Source of the DNA: Apiospora phragmitis | Lineage: Eukaryota; Ascomycota; Sordariomycetes; Amphisphaeriales; Apiosporaceae | Direction: 5' to 3' | Assembly: GCA_038363925.1 (NCBI GenBank) | Contig: JAQQWL010000003.1 | Location: 2,232,001-2,296,000 of the forward strand | DNA: 64,000 nucleotides | Shown here: positions 50,304 through 62,465 of the stretch, piece by piece | How the letters are laid out: each line of letters begins with the position of its first letter | How positions within the stretch are numbered: the stretch's first letter is position 1 | Made by a program: the position numbers and the translations under genes | The notes under the pieces: generated by a model | Seen by the model: only the letters and a program-made list of their open reading frames with translations | The model's database searches: none | Told to the model about the DNA's origin: nothing

Positions 50304-52104
50304 ATGTTTGTCCTGCCCGATGATCCCTACGCACGCTTAGGTGTTTCCAAAGATGCCCAGATTCCCGAGATCCGGCAGGCGCACCGGAAACTGGTGCTTA
50401 AGTGTCACCCCGACAAGGTGTCAGACCTGGAACAGAAGGCCATCAAGCAGGAAGAGTTCCAGAAGGTGCAACGAGCGTATGAGATGCTTTCAGATAGCAA
50501 TGAGCGACAAAAATACGACAACATGGTCCGCGCCAACGAAATGGAGAAGACGAACGCCCGGATTCGCACCGAGCAGGCCGCATACTCCAGTCGCACGCCT
50601 CCACGTCGTGAAGCCACCACCGAGTCTCATCACTACAATGTAAGGATGGCCGAGCCACGCTTCGAACGCTCGTCTTCGGGCTATGTCCCTTCGCCTAAAG
50701 GCGCCCCCGTCTATTCTTCCTCGGCACGGACCCCGCCGACGAGGTCATACGAAGAGAACATCTACAGCAGCAGCTACGATGACGGCCGGGATCACCGGAG
50801 TTCGCGGAAAGCTGGGCAAACTACCTACGAGAGGGAGGCGCCTTCTTCGCGACGCGCTGAGGAGGACAAGAGGTCGAGACAAGAGGCGGACAAGGCGTGG
50901 GACCGGCAGCGTGAGAAGGCAGAGAAAGACGCGAGCAGACGGAAAGCCGAAGACAAGGAACGGGAACGCAGGGAGAAGGAGAAGGAGAAGGAGCGCCGCA
51001 AAAAGAAGGAGGAGGTTCAGCAGAAGGAGCGGAAGCGCGATACCGAAGACAAGCGAGCCCGCCACCGATCACCGTATCATGAGGAGGAGCCTCCCTCTCC
51101 CATCATCGTGGATGCTCTACACAAGACGGAGAAATCATCATCCAAGGCCAAAGCCAATACCCGAGCCAAGGTTGTTGACCCCCCTCCCGTCCGGGAAGCC
51201 ATCGCCGAGGACCGCCACCGTACGAAGGCAGATGCTCATCTCGAGTTTGCGGCACATTATCTGCAGACTTCGCGGAATAAGGTGGCTCCTGGACTTGCTA
51301 GGTCAAAAACTTATCATCCATCAACGGGCTATGCGCCGCCCGTGCCAACTCCCCCTCCGGGCGGTTGGTGCGATGGCACCGCCGCCCCTTCCTATTCCTG
51401 AAGATGACGAAACGGTAAAGCGCTCCTCAGCTCGCCGCTCGTCACACGATACACCCCGTTCCAAGCTCTCCTCGTCGCACAGGAAGTCGAGTAAGCATGA
51501 GGAGGAGTCGCCACGAGTCATTCCCGGCCTGAAGAAATATAGCACCATGCCTAGTCAGCGTCACTCGCCTCCCGAAGTTCCGGAATCTCCTCCCAGGATA
51601 CACCGAGCCCAGACAGATTCCTGGTCTCGGCCAGCTCCCGGGCCCCACCCTGGTCTTTCTCGTGCTCAGACGTGGTACCCCGCGCAACCTGCAGAGGAGG
51701 ACTACCGTGACAGGAGTCGATCTAGGCACCAAGCCCGTTACCATAGCGACGAGGACTACGGTGACCATTCTGAAGACGAGCGTTACTCGCGCCGCCCGAC
51801 GAGACATCACTCGCCCGAAGCTCCGAAGACCAAGTTCCGCTACACGGTTGAGGGTAGCAAGGCCATTCCCGTCCGCAGTCGCGCCGAGTCGCCCGCGAGA
51901 CGCGGATACAAGACGGGCTACTACGGCCACGAGGCGAACTCCGGGCGCCCGATGGCCTCCTATGAGGCGTACGAGCAACAGCCTGCTTACTTCCCCTCCA
52001 AAGTCAAGTATGCTCCGAAATACGACGTTGACGACGTGGCATACTCTACTACTTCGGAAGCTGGATATCGGATGACGGAGCCCGCTCAAGTCTACGGATA
52101 CTGA
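50304..52104 (+). CDS. DnaJ (Hsp40) domain protein with a long basic tail
   Basis: A J-domain co-chaperone that would stimulate the ATPase of an Hsp70 partner; the client is unknown. The J domain is N-terminal (residues 5-75: DDPYARLGVS, then H35-P36-D37, FQKVQRAYEMLSD). It is followed by a very charged Lys/Glu/Arg region near residues 190-260, likely helical or coiled-coil, then a Ser/Pro/Arg-rich disordered tail ending QVYGY. There is no Gly/Phe region, zinc-finger or DnaJ C-terminal domain, so it is a class C protein. Start ATG is 50304. The frame needs +1 (or -2) near CCGGGCGG (51357-51364); with that the reading continues to 52104, about 599 residues. No coding introns. Confidence 0.85.
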
Positions 52105-53660
52105 GAGGGCTAGCCATTCTTCAGCGCTACGCCTTACCGGATTGCAGGATTCTGCTGCACTCCTCGAAATATCATGACAACTTCAAAGTTGATGTATTTT
52201 TTGCTCTTGTCTTTTTATCGCATTTTCATGGGCGTGCGTTACTATGAGGGAAATAACCTGGCCAGAGGGCCACATTTGGAGTTTGGGAGACGATTTATCG
52301 GGCACGGGGTTTCACACAATCTATCATACCGATTTGAAATTCATGAGATGCAGTAACGATTTGATGCCTTGGATGAAGGTTGGCGGGATGGACGAGGATG
52401 CATGACGGAGAGTGGTTTTCGAATTAGATACACAACAACGCTTCTTCAGTCATTGACACCCACCCTTTTTCCGCCTGCCAGCTTTGACGAGTCTCAACGG
52501 GGATCATGCCGTTTCTGGCTTTTCACCTGTATTCTTGGAAGATTTTGGAGTCTATTTTTGCTATTTATTTTCTTCTCGTCATCAGTCATACACACTCATG
52601 CACGCTACGTCATATCATACCACGTTATACACACACATAGTTATACACCAATTGCATCGCCTGTATGGGAAAGGGGGGGGCTTTTGACGGGTGGGATCGC
52701 TCACTGGGTTGGGTTGTATGTACAAAGGAGCGACATTCGTTTTTGGAAGGGACTGACGATCGAGTCGAATCATCTCAACATTCGTTTTTCAACACAGCAA
52801 GGCGTTCGTTCTACTGGATACTACTACATTCGTTCTTCGCCGAGTGCGAGATGGGGTTGGTGTGGTGATGATATGCCTGGCAGTGGCAGGGCAGAGTGGA
52901 CGGGAATGCGTATATCAACCACACAAAGTGCATAGATGGAATCGTGATTCAGTGGGCGATGCTCGTTGGAAGGCGAAGTCGCTTGGCTGTTTTCGTGGCT
53001 ATGAATTGACGATTTGTGTTGCGTGGAGCAGCAGGATTTTCTTCCCCAATCCAAATATCTTCTCGAGTTCCTTCTTATGCATCGATGGTGAAATACTCTG
53101 GATATCAATATTTCCATTTGACTTGTTGCCTAATGCAAGGTACGTGTGATCCGGCGATGCTCGCTCCTTCTGTCATTGCTCCGAGTTGAGGGCAAGTGCC
53201 GTCGTTGGGTCGCGCCCCACTCCCCTGGAGGTGCTGAGGAAATATCAAATGTTTGCCAACCCTTTTGTTAACAACACTACAATAGAGCTGCTGCCTGCTG
53301 CATACCTAGGTAAGGATGTCTTCATGTCACATCTTGCATGTTGTTTGCTACACCAGGGTCGCTTGCGACCGAGTGGCTCGCGAATTGGCAAGGCCTTGTT
53401 GTTAGGCAGATTGGACCTTACGTTGGTCAACTCATACACAGCCTACTGCAGCTATGTGAGGTCTACAAGCCAATAGCCATGAAATGCCTGGTTGTTGGAG
53501 GTCTGCTCCCAAGCGGCGGCATTCGCTAATCTATCCTCACCTCTCCCCTTCTCTCACCGCTCTCAAAGCAACGTCGGCCCATTGCCGTGATGATCTCTTG
53601 TCAACCGAGATTAGAACCAGGCAACACAACATCATTTCATTCCCTACGTTGAAAACCGTC
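52105..53660. other. Gene-free stretch
   Basis: About 1.55 kb between the DnaJ gene and the HET gene. It starts with a probable 3' UTR. Frames such as 52369-52935 are low in quality and lack motifs. A G8 run lies near 52673-52681. No RNA gene seen. Confidence 0.35.
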
Positions 53661-55759
53661 ATGGAGTGGCATAATGAATCTTGCCATAGCCTCGATATGA
53701 TATCGATGAGCGGGATGAGAAGCTGCCTAAGCTGCGGTTCTTTCGGGGAATCCAGCCCTAAAGATTACTCCTGTTCAGCCATCAGCCATACCCCCAGGTT
53801 TGACCCCCAACTGCACATCTGAAGAGGCGCCGCATCACGCCCCGATCCGTCAGAAATCGGAAACACGAATTTTCGTCCTTCAGCCCGGCGATTTCGAGGA
53901 GCCAATATTTGGTGATCTGCTCGTTGTTGAGCTTCCTCCCAAACAACCGTATGAGGCTTTGTCGTACACCTGGGCTGATGAGTCAGGGGACGCCACCTAT
54001 GCAAGACCATACAACTCGGTGGGCGATCCTTTCTTATCACGGCCAATTGCGAGAATGCTCTGCGGCGCCTTCGAAGAAGACTTTCTACTCGTAACATCTG
54101 GGTCGATGCAATCTGTATTGACCAAAACACTTCTGATGAGCGAGGTCATCAGGTTCAGCTCATGCCCACCATCTATTCATGGGCACAATCTGTTCTCATC
54201 TATGTTGGCGAGGCTGCCGATGGGAACGGCGAGCTACTTTCGGCCATTTCCTCACGCCACCGATCGCTCCAGACTCAACCGGCGCAGATAGATATCCCGG
54301 ATCTGGAGTCTTTCTTTGCCCGAAGGTATTTCCATCGTGTATGGGTGCTTCAAGAAGTAGCATGGGCCCGCAAAGCAGAGTTGATCTGTGGCTCTTCTAG
54401 CATTTCCTGGGCGGCCTTCAAATTGGGCATAGCAAGTCGGATCGAAGACTTGCGTTTCCGAGCGCCCATCTTACGTTTCGATCATGGTGCTTACACTGAT
54501 CCTCACCAAGTCGTAAGCATGATGTGCTTGGCCACACAATGTCAGTGTGAGGATCCCAGAGACAAGGTCTATGGCTTGCATGGCCTGTTCCCACACACCG
54601 CAGGTCGAGCCATCATACCAAACTACGGCCTGTCAGTAAAACAAGTTTGCGCTGATATGGCAGCATATATCGCTTCTGAGTTCACTTGGGCCTATGCTTT
54701 TAGTCTCGCAGCTATGCGAAATCGACATTTGCCTACTGACTGGCCTTCGTGGGTGCCGGACTGGAGGGCTCCGACATCGATCGATATTGGATCTGTCGAT
54801 CCGAGTGAATTCGCTATAAGGAAATTCAAGATTTACAAGCCGTTCAAGTTTGCAAGGCCGCTCAAGTTAAATCTTGATATCTCAATAGAGCTTCGAGTTC
54901 TGAAGGTTCAGCATTTCAATACTGAAGAGGTTGTTAACATGGATTCCTCTATACCGCTCCGTGGCAGATCAAGCTATTATCTTCCAGAGGGGGGGAACCT
55001 CATTTCCATCCACAAAACTCGTTATGTTCGTTGGAGGTAGTCGTCTGTTCCGTCATTTTTCAATTAATAAGTTCGACAAAAGAGATTGCTGGCTGGGATC
55101 GCGGGTCGTCTTCACCAACGTTTCATCTTTCTTTTCAAACACGCACTATCTGACTTCAAGTGTTGGGGGCGATACTTTGGGTATAAGCGGACTTATGCCA
55201 GATCACTACGCACCACTACAAATTCCTTTCCAAGAAGCCATATGCATCACCATTGCCGACCTGTTCAGTTACCTCGAGGATAATAGCCACTGGTGGGATT
55301 TTTTTGATTGCTCACTTGCACCAATGGATATTTGAATACCAATGCGTAGAGCCCCTACGGCTATTGACGCTCCGAAACCTTAAGGACATCGCTGCCAAAC
55401 TGCCCCCAGTTGACACAAAAGTGGAAGCCCTATGGGCCGTCCCGGAGTGGAATTACTTGCTGACCCTCAAGCAAAGGTGCATTTCGCACAAGGTGCGGCT
55501 GCCAAACCGCATGGACCTCAAAGGATTCCTGCGCATTGCCACCGTACTGCCCCCAGCCGAGGAGGAACCAGAGCACCTGTTGCTTGAGCCCGACGACGAG
55601 AGCCTCAGAGGCAGGTTAGGCTGGGGCCAGGAAAGTCACGCTGACCGTTTTAATTTGTTCGTGGGAGAAGCCTGGATCTTGGAGAGCAAGCGGTCCCTGG
55701 GATGGAAGATACTCCTCAGACTCTTCCTGCCAACTGAAATAACTGCCGTGATTGTGTGA
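53661..55759 (+). CDS. HET-domain (heterokaryon incompatibility) protein
   Basis: A stand-alone HET protein. HET domains trigger cell death after non-self recognition in filamentous ascomycetes; what this one senses is unknown. It starts MEWHNESCHSLD with a C-x2-C pair soon after. HET motifs: PYEALSYTWAD near 53950, NIWVDAICIDQN near 54100, FFARRYFHRVWVLQEVAW near 54310, CEDPRDKVYGLHGL near 54550, WPSWVPDWRAP near 54740. A long variable C-terminal region follows. Four one-base steps are needed, each at a run: +1 at C5 (53791-53795), -1 at G4 (53986-53989), +1 at G7 (54989-54995), +1 at T7 (55299-55305). With them the gene reads as one frame of about 698 residues. The even run lengths and undamaged motifs favour sequence error, but HET genes do decay often. 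Confidence 0.82.
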
Positions 55760-56168
55760 GGAAGACACCATGCAACATAGAATTGGTCTAGAGTTGAAGA
55801 AGATATACTGACTGAGCCTTGCGGCAACGATCCAAGCAACAATTCCCCTGACGTCGTTTGAGAGAGCTCGTGAATATTGCCGGATGGTGACATAGAAACT
55901 GTTTGATAAACTGAAGGGGGTATAATATGCAAAGCACAACACTATAACGACCGCACGCCGCGTCGCACTACCCATGTGCGCATCATGCAATCCATGTGAC
56001 AACCAATCGACCAACCATGCGAGCTTATATTTCGACGTTCTCCTTCCTAGATTTCCCAGTCTTTGCTCTTTCCTTTAGTCCTATATGCGTACCTCGGGCA
56101 TCTTGCCAATATGCCAATCTCGTACTTTCTTCCTTCCCCATCTATCCCCGAGTGTGTAATTGATTACC
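55760..56168. other. Convergent intergenic region
   Basis: About 410 bp between the 3' ends of the HET gene (+) and the sterol acyltransferase gene (-). It should hold both 3' UTRs. No coding frame or clear hairpin terminator. Confidence 0.4.
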
Positions 56169-58056
56169 TTAGACCAGGACGTACAGGGAGCATATCTATC
56201 AGGATGTTAGCAAACTACCCCATCATACGGAACACAGTAAAGGTTGGGATTCCGAACCCTAACTTACCAGACTAAGCCCCAACACCATACTGCACCAAAA
56301 GCAGACGTTGTTGAGCGTCTCCTTGCCGCGGACCCAGCGGGTGCGCTGGAGCATGACGATGGGCAGCTGCAGCATCTGGCAGATGAAGCCGTACCCCCGG
56401 ATCTTCTTGGTGATGCAGGCCATGACAATCTCGTGGCCGAGGGCCGAGACCAGGAAGGTGATGAGCGTGGCCATGGGGCGGCCGATGCGCTGCTTCGAGG
56501 TGGCGTAGACGTGCCGCCGCAGGAAGGAGTAGACGGGCACGTTCCACTCGCGCGAGAACTCCATCCAGTCGGTGCTGTTCCACCAGTCGGCGTAGAAGTG
56601 GCGGTCGGCGAAGCGGGTGATCTCGGCGAAAGCGCCGAGGACGTACTCGAAGATGACCAAGAACACGAGCAGGAAGGTCAGCATGAAGGGAAACAGGAGC
56701 CACGAGATGGTCTCGGCCAGGATCAGCAGCGTGTCCAGCAGGTTCTTGTTGCTGGCGCCGTCGCTGAGGTTCTGGTGCGACTCCTGCAGCACGGGCAGGA
56801 TGAACTCCTCGGAGATGATGGTAAGCAGGAAGATGCAGCCGAAGGTGGCGACGATCTTGGACACGAGCGGGATCCAGTTGATCCGGTCGTTGCGCGGATA
56901 CTCGAGCTCGTAGCACAGCGTCGGGCAGAGCAGGTAGTCGGCGTAGTTGGGCCACGTCAGGTTGCGCGGGTACGTGATGTTGCCGATGGGGCTCGTGAGC
57001 TCGCGGGCGAGGTCGGCGCGGAGCTGCGCGAGGCGCTCGACCTCGACCTCGTCGTCGCCGCCCGAGTTGCTGCCGTTGTCGCTGCTGCTGGGGGCCACCT
57101 TGCTCTTGTGCGCGAACTCGCCCATCGGGTTCTCGACCGTCGGGTACACGTAGGCCGGGGCCTTGGACTCGGTCGTCAGGGGGTCGTCGAGGGCGCGCAG
57201 CCGCTTCTCCGTCTCCGACAGGTGGCCGTTGTAGAAGGCGTACGAATGCATCTTCATGAGCAGCACCATGGTGTGCAGTAGGAAGAAGACCTGCGCCGTC
57301 CAGGTCCAGTGCAGCGCAAAGGGCACGAAGACCCAGAAGGCGAGCCAGGCGACCTGGTAGACGCTCTGGACGGCCATGCCCCCCTGGTGCCAGCGCATGC
57401 CCCCCTGGTGCGCGCGCGTGTATTTTGCTAGGGGCAGGCTGATGGCGGTGCTGGCGACCATGAGGAAGTCGGCGATGGCTAGGTGCCACAGCTTGACCGT
57501 GAACAGGGTCCAGATCTGCACGCGCAGCGGCGAGCCCGTGTCCTTGAGGTTGCGCAGCATGGACGTGATGGCCATGATGGCGAGCCCGATCCAGAACAGG
57601 TTGAAGAAGCCGTGGAAGTCGCGGTAGTCGGACTCCGGGTCGAAGTGCGAGACGCGCGCCGTGTAGTCGATGGTCGGGAAGAGGCGGCGCCGCTGCTCGG
57701 CCCTAACCTGCTTGCGCGCGTACGAGAGGGCTTTGGCGGACTGGGGCGCATCTTCGGGGACGGGCGTCGATCGGCCACTGTTTGTTTGTCATTGGTTTTC
57801 TCGTCAGCATTTCTGTCTGTCTCTCGTGCCCTCTTCTCTTAACCGTAATTATTCATGCTGCGTACCTTGTCAGGCCCGACGCGGTGCCATTCTCGGGCAT
57901 GGTGAGAAAGCCATTGCTCGACGTGGTGCTCACGTTGCTGTGTTCCCGCGAGAGCTCGGCCAGCTGTGGATTTTGGGGTTTGCGTGGTCGAGGGCGGAGG
58001 ACGTGGTCGTGGTCACCGTTCATGGCGGCGGACGCCTCAGCGCCGGTTGCGGCCAT
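56169..58056 (-). CDS. are2: Sterol O-acyltransferase (ACAT/Are2 type, MBOAT)
   Basis: An ER membrane enzyme that joins fatty acyl-CoA to ergosterol or related sterols, making the steryl esters stored in lipid droplets. Exons on the minus strand: 58056-57866, 57777-56268, 56195-56169. Intron 1 (57865-57778) is GTACGC...CAG with a CTGAC branch; intron 2 (56267-56196) is GTAAGT...TAG with CTAAC. They join in frame to 575 residues. Marks of the family: MKMHSYAFYNG in a membrane helix, FYADWWN at about residues 458-464, and the catalytic His in SALGHEIV at about residue 512. Several hydrophobic helices are visible. The N-terminus is polar and disordered. The last exon encodes only ICSLYVLV. A small duplication gives HQGGM twice near residue 190. 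No frame break. Whether it is the Are1 or Are2 orthologue cannot be told. Confidence 0.9.
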
Positions 58057-60245
58057 GGCTACTTGATGTGTGGTGTGTCAAAAGCCTCTTCTCCCACCCG
58101 ACCTTAGCAGCAGTGGTAACAGATGGGGCAAAGTTAAAAACTAGCAGGAAATAAAAGGCCAAGCGGCAATAGTAATAAGATATGCTCTGGATCGGAGAAT
58201 TGATTGCAGTATGACGGCTGGCTATCCAAAGTCAAAGTGGGAGTTGGACAGATGCTCGGGAACGGGGACCGCTATGTTTGCTGCTTGTGATGGCAACTCG
58301 AGTCGTGGTAAGACAGCAGGCCTGAGTCAAAAGATGTCTAGATCTGGCCTGTCGAAGGTATATCCCAGCAAGGTGGAGGGGAAAAGGGAGAGCATGCGGC
58401 TTGACCCGCAGGCTAGATGGGGGATGGAGGATTATGTATGTTCCAATATGCTAGAGAGAGGTAGCCTTCACTGTGGCCTCATGAAAAACAATTGGTGTTT
58501 CGAAGGGTAGCAGAGCTTATGTTTTGGGGGGGGGGGGGTGCTATTGATAGTGACAGGACAGGACAGATAGGAGAGGCAGGCTGAGGTTCCCCATCCATCA
58601 TCTCATTCCTTCATTTCATTTCGTCCAATCTATCCGATTCGGGGGTCTTGTTGACTTTCCCGTCTGTATTTGTTTGGGGATATTCACCTGTCGCGCACTT
58701 CTTTTTATTTTTATTTTTATGAAAGCCGTGTGTATTGCATTGGGTATTACGTAGCCTCCGATTAACGACGACATGCAGATTTGGATGGTCTTGAAGTACG
58801 CAAGTCCCTGGATACGAGGCCAATTAGAAGCGTCGCCGCTCCTGGGCCAAGGTGCGGCATGACATCAGCTCCACGTGATGGAGGGACCTGGAGGTATGTA
58901 GCGCCGTAGCGGTAGTGCTATCTGGCATTTCTTACTGCTGTATGTAGGTACCACTACGAATTGGTGCCGGAAACCGCTTAACAGTGCCGCGCGCCCGAAT
59001 CCGAATCCGATGGACTGTTTTTCTAGGCTGTTCACTATTGCCATTGGCCCAGCATTTCGGCCATCGGCAGATGCGTACGTCAGTCGCCAAATAAGCAATT
59101 GCCAAAAGGAGTAGGTAGCCCTGTCATCATGACCGTCATCATTTTGGGGGCAGTCATTAGGCACCCTCCTAAGTATGTAAATATTGCTTGCTGGATGGGG
59201 CGATGGGGCTCTCTGTAGGTTACATTGGTCCCCAACTCCTGAAGGGGCCAGCCCCGTCAACAGTCGAGTGCGATGGCTGGAGGATGCATAAAACACCAAT
59301 GATGTAGATATCGTAAGTTTCATTATTGCGCATTACTACTGAGAAATGCAGAGACGGCATAGGTTTATGGCACTGCCCAACGCCGGGTCGCACACGTCTT
59401 ACTGATTGCGTCCTTTGACGCATCACTGCCAGTGCCATAAGATAATGGCTTCCGCAACTTTGGTATTGCGGTGGTCAGATAGCCAGTGGACAAGTGTCCT
59501 CCTGATCGACAGCAAGCGAAGAAACCGCGACGAAACGGTAACAACTCGATGGAGCATGAAAAGTTCTAGAAGCCTTTATTAAGTTACCTAATCTCGCGTA
59601 GATGACAATGGATCGAGAAAGCGGGGGAGGTGCGAATAACCTATTGAATGGTGGTTACCAGCCACTCTGCCACTGTGGCTACAGCACTCCCCGGTAACCC
59701 TTCCCGCCTTCAACCCTTGTTGTGATGCAGTTGTCCTAACCAGCGCTCTCTGTATAGGTATTTATGCAGTAGAATATGTCATTTGTTGTTTCTCATGTGT
59801 GCAAATATGTATCTAGGAATGGTATATTAAAGTTAAGCAACAGGCCTGAGTTGCGCTCGCTGCCAGACTAGTCGACGGTTGGAGAACGATGTTCATCTGA
59901 AATGACCCTTGAAACTCGGTATCTCGACAGCCCTATCCACAAATCAGCCCCTGGTCTGCGACCCTGAAACTACCCTTTGACTCGGGGGCGTTGCACGTCA
60001 ACGCGTTCGCGAATAGCTTCGAATGCCTAAAAACTCTGCAGTATCCCATTTGGAATTGCGATGTTACATTAGACAACTCCCTTCATCTTTCATCCCATAA
60101 TCCAGATCCCCGCGCCGCAAACGTCTCTCATCTTAAGCTTTTCCGGGGAGCCTCACTCTACCCCCTAACTAGACGACATCCGACCAAACTACCGCAAGTG
60201 TTAATAAACAAGGGACCACTCAGCCCCCCACACACAAACACGAAG
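58057..60245. other. Gene-free divergent stretch
   Basis: About 2.2 kb between the 5' ends of the sterol acyltransferase gene (-) and the small membrane protein gene (+), so it holds both promoters. Contains a G13 run at 58526-58538 and TTTTTA repeats near 58702-58720. Open frames (for example 58865-59323 on the minus strand) have no motif and normal non-coding character. No RNA gene recognised. Confidence 0.35.
58526..58538. repeat. G13 homopolymer
   Basis: Thirteen consecutive G on the + strand after gtttt. A run this long could form a quadruplex, and its length is likely to be misread by sequencing. Confidence 0.9.
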
Positions 60246-60766
60246 ATGCGTATCCTGTCCATCCTCTTCACCATCTTCTGCTCCGCCGCAATCTACAATC
60301 TCCGCCGCATGGTCCAAGACCTCGAGGAGCAGCAGAACCAGAACAACAACAACAACGACAGCAACAATGGCGCCGCCGCGGTCAACATATACGAGAAGGA
60401 CGTGCTGACGACGACCATGTACGCGCTGGGCTCCGGGCTGGCCCTCAACGTCGTCTGCGCCTTCGCGGCGCGGCCGCTCGACCGGAGATCATCCCGGGCA
60501 CCGAGATGATGGCGTGCGCGCCCTACGGCATCGGCGCCGCCGCCCTCGCCGCCCGCCTGCACACCTTCTCCCTGGGCGGCTGGACCGCGGGCCACTGGGC
60601 CTACGCGCGGCGGACGGGGCCCAAGCAGCTCCGGAGCTGGGTCCGGCACGACGTCGTCGGCCGGCTCGTCGAGGAGGCGAGGATGGTGACGGGCAAGGGC
60701 ATGGGCGTGGGTATGGGAGGGGAAGCTGGGTGTAGTAACGCGGCGGAGGGCAAGTGCGAGCTCTAA
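60246..60766 (+). CDS. Small membrane protein of unknown function
   Basis: I do not recognise a family. ATG 60246 opens a hydrophobic N-terminus (MRILSILFTIFCSAAIYNL), either a signal anchor or a first membrane helix. It is followed by an Asn-rich stretch (residues 35-45), then DVLTTTMYALGSGLALNVVCAFAARPL, a second hydrophobic segment, and a third around YGIGAAALAARL. The tail is basic then Gly-rich, ending GKCEL. The frame must step -1 at CC (60482-60483), between RPLD and PEIIPGTEMMA; the two halves then give about 173 residues of even, GC-rich coding character. Confidence rests on coding character and the coherent join only. Confidence 0.55.
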
Positions 60767-61106
60767 AGCTTCAAGTGCGTTCATTGTTAGCCACCCGCCC
60801 TCAGTTCAGCGGATCACTTGTGTGCTTCGATGCTCGTTGGCAACAACAATGAGCTGGTATCAATTTGACAAACCATCTAATCACACCTCTGCGTTCACCC
60901 ATCTCACGTGGTGGTATGTCATTCATCCGAGGGAGTCAAAGTGCATGATGATAAGAAATGTATAAATTCTAAATTAATTTTAGGCCTGCTGAACGTTGAA
61001 ATCTCAAATGCTTTGAAGAGTTGAGTATATATTGTAGGTGTGGCCTAAAGGCCCTCTTTTGAACAGGGTAAGAAAGTGCGAGTCTAACGTCCCTGGTGAT
61101 TCTCTC
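60767..61106. other. Short convergent intergenic region
   Basis: About 340 bp between two converging genes; likely 3' UTRs. Nothing else seen. Confidence 0.35.
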
Positions 61107-62465
61107 CTAGTGCTTCTCCACCCACGGCAACACGAACGAGTTGATCACACCTTCCAGCTGATCCTGTGTCCCCGCGAATACCTGGGGATTAACCCGCGCC
61201 ATCCCTTCCGCAGGAGACTTCCCGCCCATCGCCATGATAAAAAGCGTGGTCGGATGGCAGAGAGGGAGCCCAAGATAGTCGCCGAAGAGCCGGAAGCCAT
61301 CCCCGCCGTCCTCTCCCTCCAATCCCCTGTACCACGCGAGCGGCAGGTGTTGGCTGCGTTTCCGAAAGCCCTGGACGCAACGTGCGGCCATCTGGAACGC
61401 CGACCTCGTCATCTCGAGCCCTCGCTCGACCTGTTGCTGCTGCTGCTGCCTCTGCAGCCGCTGCGTCTTGCTGCAGCAGAACATCCGGAATGTCGTTGGC
61501 TTTGCGCTGACGCCCTCCTCCTGGGGGCGGAAGATGACCTTCTTCAACTCGTCAAACCGGACTCCTTCGAGCTGCATGGCCACAAAGTTGGCGCGACGGG
61601 CTCCGTTCTCTTTCTCGCGCATGGCCGCGACGTTCGGGGCGCGTATGTCGGCCACGCTCGGATAGAGCAAGTGGCTGACCTCGGTCACGCGTCGACGCAG
61701 CCACTCTTCCACAAGGGCGTCGCGGTCGAAGGGTTCCGACTGCTGCTGCTTCTCCAGAGAGCAGGAGCACGGGGAGGAGGAGGAGCAGGCAGGACACTGG
61801 GGCGCGGTCAAGAAGCACGCGGCGAGCTTGCGGATGATCTGCATGCGGGCGCAGAGCTTGCAGTACCGCTTGGCGCCGCGGTCCGTCTCGGCCGCCGTCA
61901 GCGTCAGGCGCTGGAAGCTCCAGTAGGGCTGGTACCGCGCCGTGGCCGGGTTGCTGCACGGCCACTTGGTGCCGGGCAGGAACGGGTTGAAGCTGGCATC
62001 GAGCAGGCCATGGAGGCCACATCCGTCACACGTGTTGTTGGCCCGGCAGTGGAAGCAGTCAAACGGCTTGAGGGCGACGACTTTGCCGCTGTTCCAGTCC
62101 TGCAGGACCGTCTTGAGGCACTCGCGTCCGATCAGGTGGCCGCACTTTAGGACCACGGTCGGTTCCAGGTCGTGTTTCTCGTAGAACTCCTTCCAGGTCT
62201 TCGCGGCCGTCCGGCGGCCGTCGGCCTGTTCCTCTTTGAGCATGTCGCCCACGCAGGTCGAGATGTCCAGAGTCTGGCGGCAGATGATGCAATCGGAGTG
62301 CAGAGTCGGTTGCCCCGGCTGACCAGCCTTCTCCATGAGTCTGGCAAAATCGAGTATGTAATGAGACTCTACTACGGTAGCCTCGGCCTCGGGCTTGTTC
62401 AATGACATAGCCTCGAGGGCATTGACGACAGATGCGTCTGTAGAGGGGGTGTCTGAAGGATGCAT
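61107..62465 (-). CDS. RING-like zinc-binding protein
   Basis: A 452-residue protein in one open frame. Near the N-terminus is a RING-like cysteine pattern: C59-x2-C62, C108-x-H110, C116, C137-x2-C140. The usual fifth ligand is missing (HLIGREC), a variant seen in fungal RING-like proteins. More cysteine pairs follow (CDGCG near 148, CKLC near 202, CPAC...CSC near 225). A ubiquitin-ligase role is possible but not shown. The C-terminal half (VEEWLRRRVTEVSHLLYPSVADIR, then LPLAWYRGLEG and IMAMGGKSPAEG) resembles the gene at 63342-64000, so the two are tandem paralogues. A short Q run (near 345) and Ser/Cys-rich loop are present. Start is ATG 62465. Confidence 0.75.
   Translation of the reverse strand: MHPSDTPSTDASVVNALEAMSLNKPEAEATVVESHYILDFARLMEKAGQPGQPTLHSDCIICRQTLDISTCVGDMLKEEQADGRRTAAKTWKEFYEKHDLEPTVVLKCGHLIGRECLKTVLQDWNSGKVVALKPFDCFHCRANNTCDGCGLHGLLDASFNPFLPGTKWPCSNPATARYQPYWSFQRLTLTAAETDRGAKRYCKLCARMQIIRKLAACFLTAPQCPACSSSSPCSCSLEKQQQSEPFDRDALVEEWLRRRVTEVSHLLYPSVADIRAPNVAAMREKENGARRANFVAMQLEGVRFDELKKVIFRPQEEGVSAKPTTFRMFCCSKTQRLQRQQQQQQVERGLEMTRSAFQMAARCVQGFRKRSQHLPLAWYRGLEGEDGGDGFRLFGDYLGLPLCHPTTLFIMAMGGKSPAEGMARVNPQVFAGTQDQLEGVINSFVLPWVEKH

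Noticed and set aside
56244..57281. Plus-strand 345-codon frame over the sterol acyltransferase
   Set aside because: Antisense shadow. The minus strand has motifs, introns in frame and membrane helices.
61038..62150. Plus-strand 370-codon frame over the RING-like gene
   Set aside because: Antisense of a gene with clear Cys/His pattern; its own translation is low-complexity.
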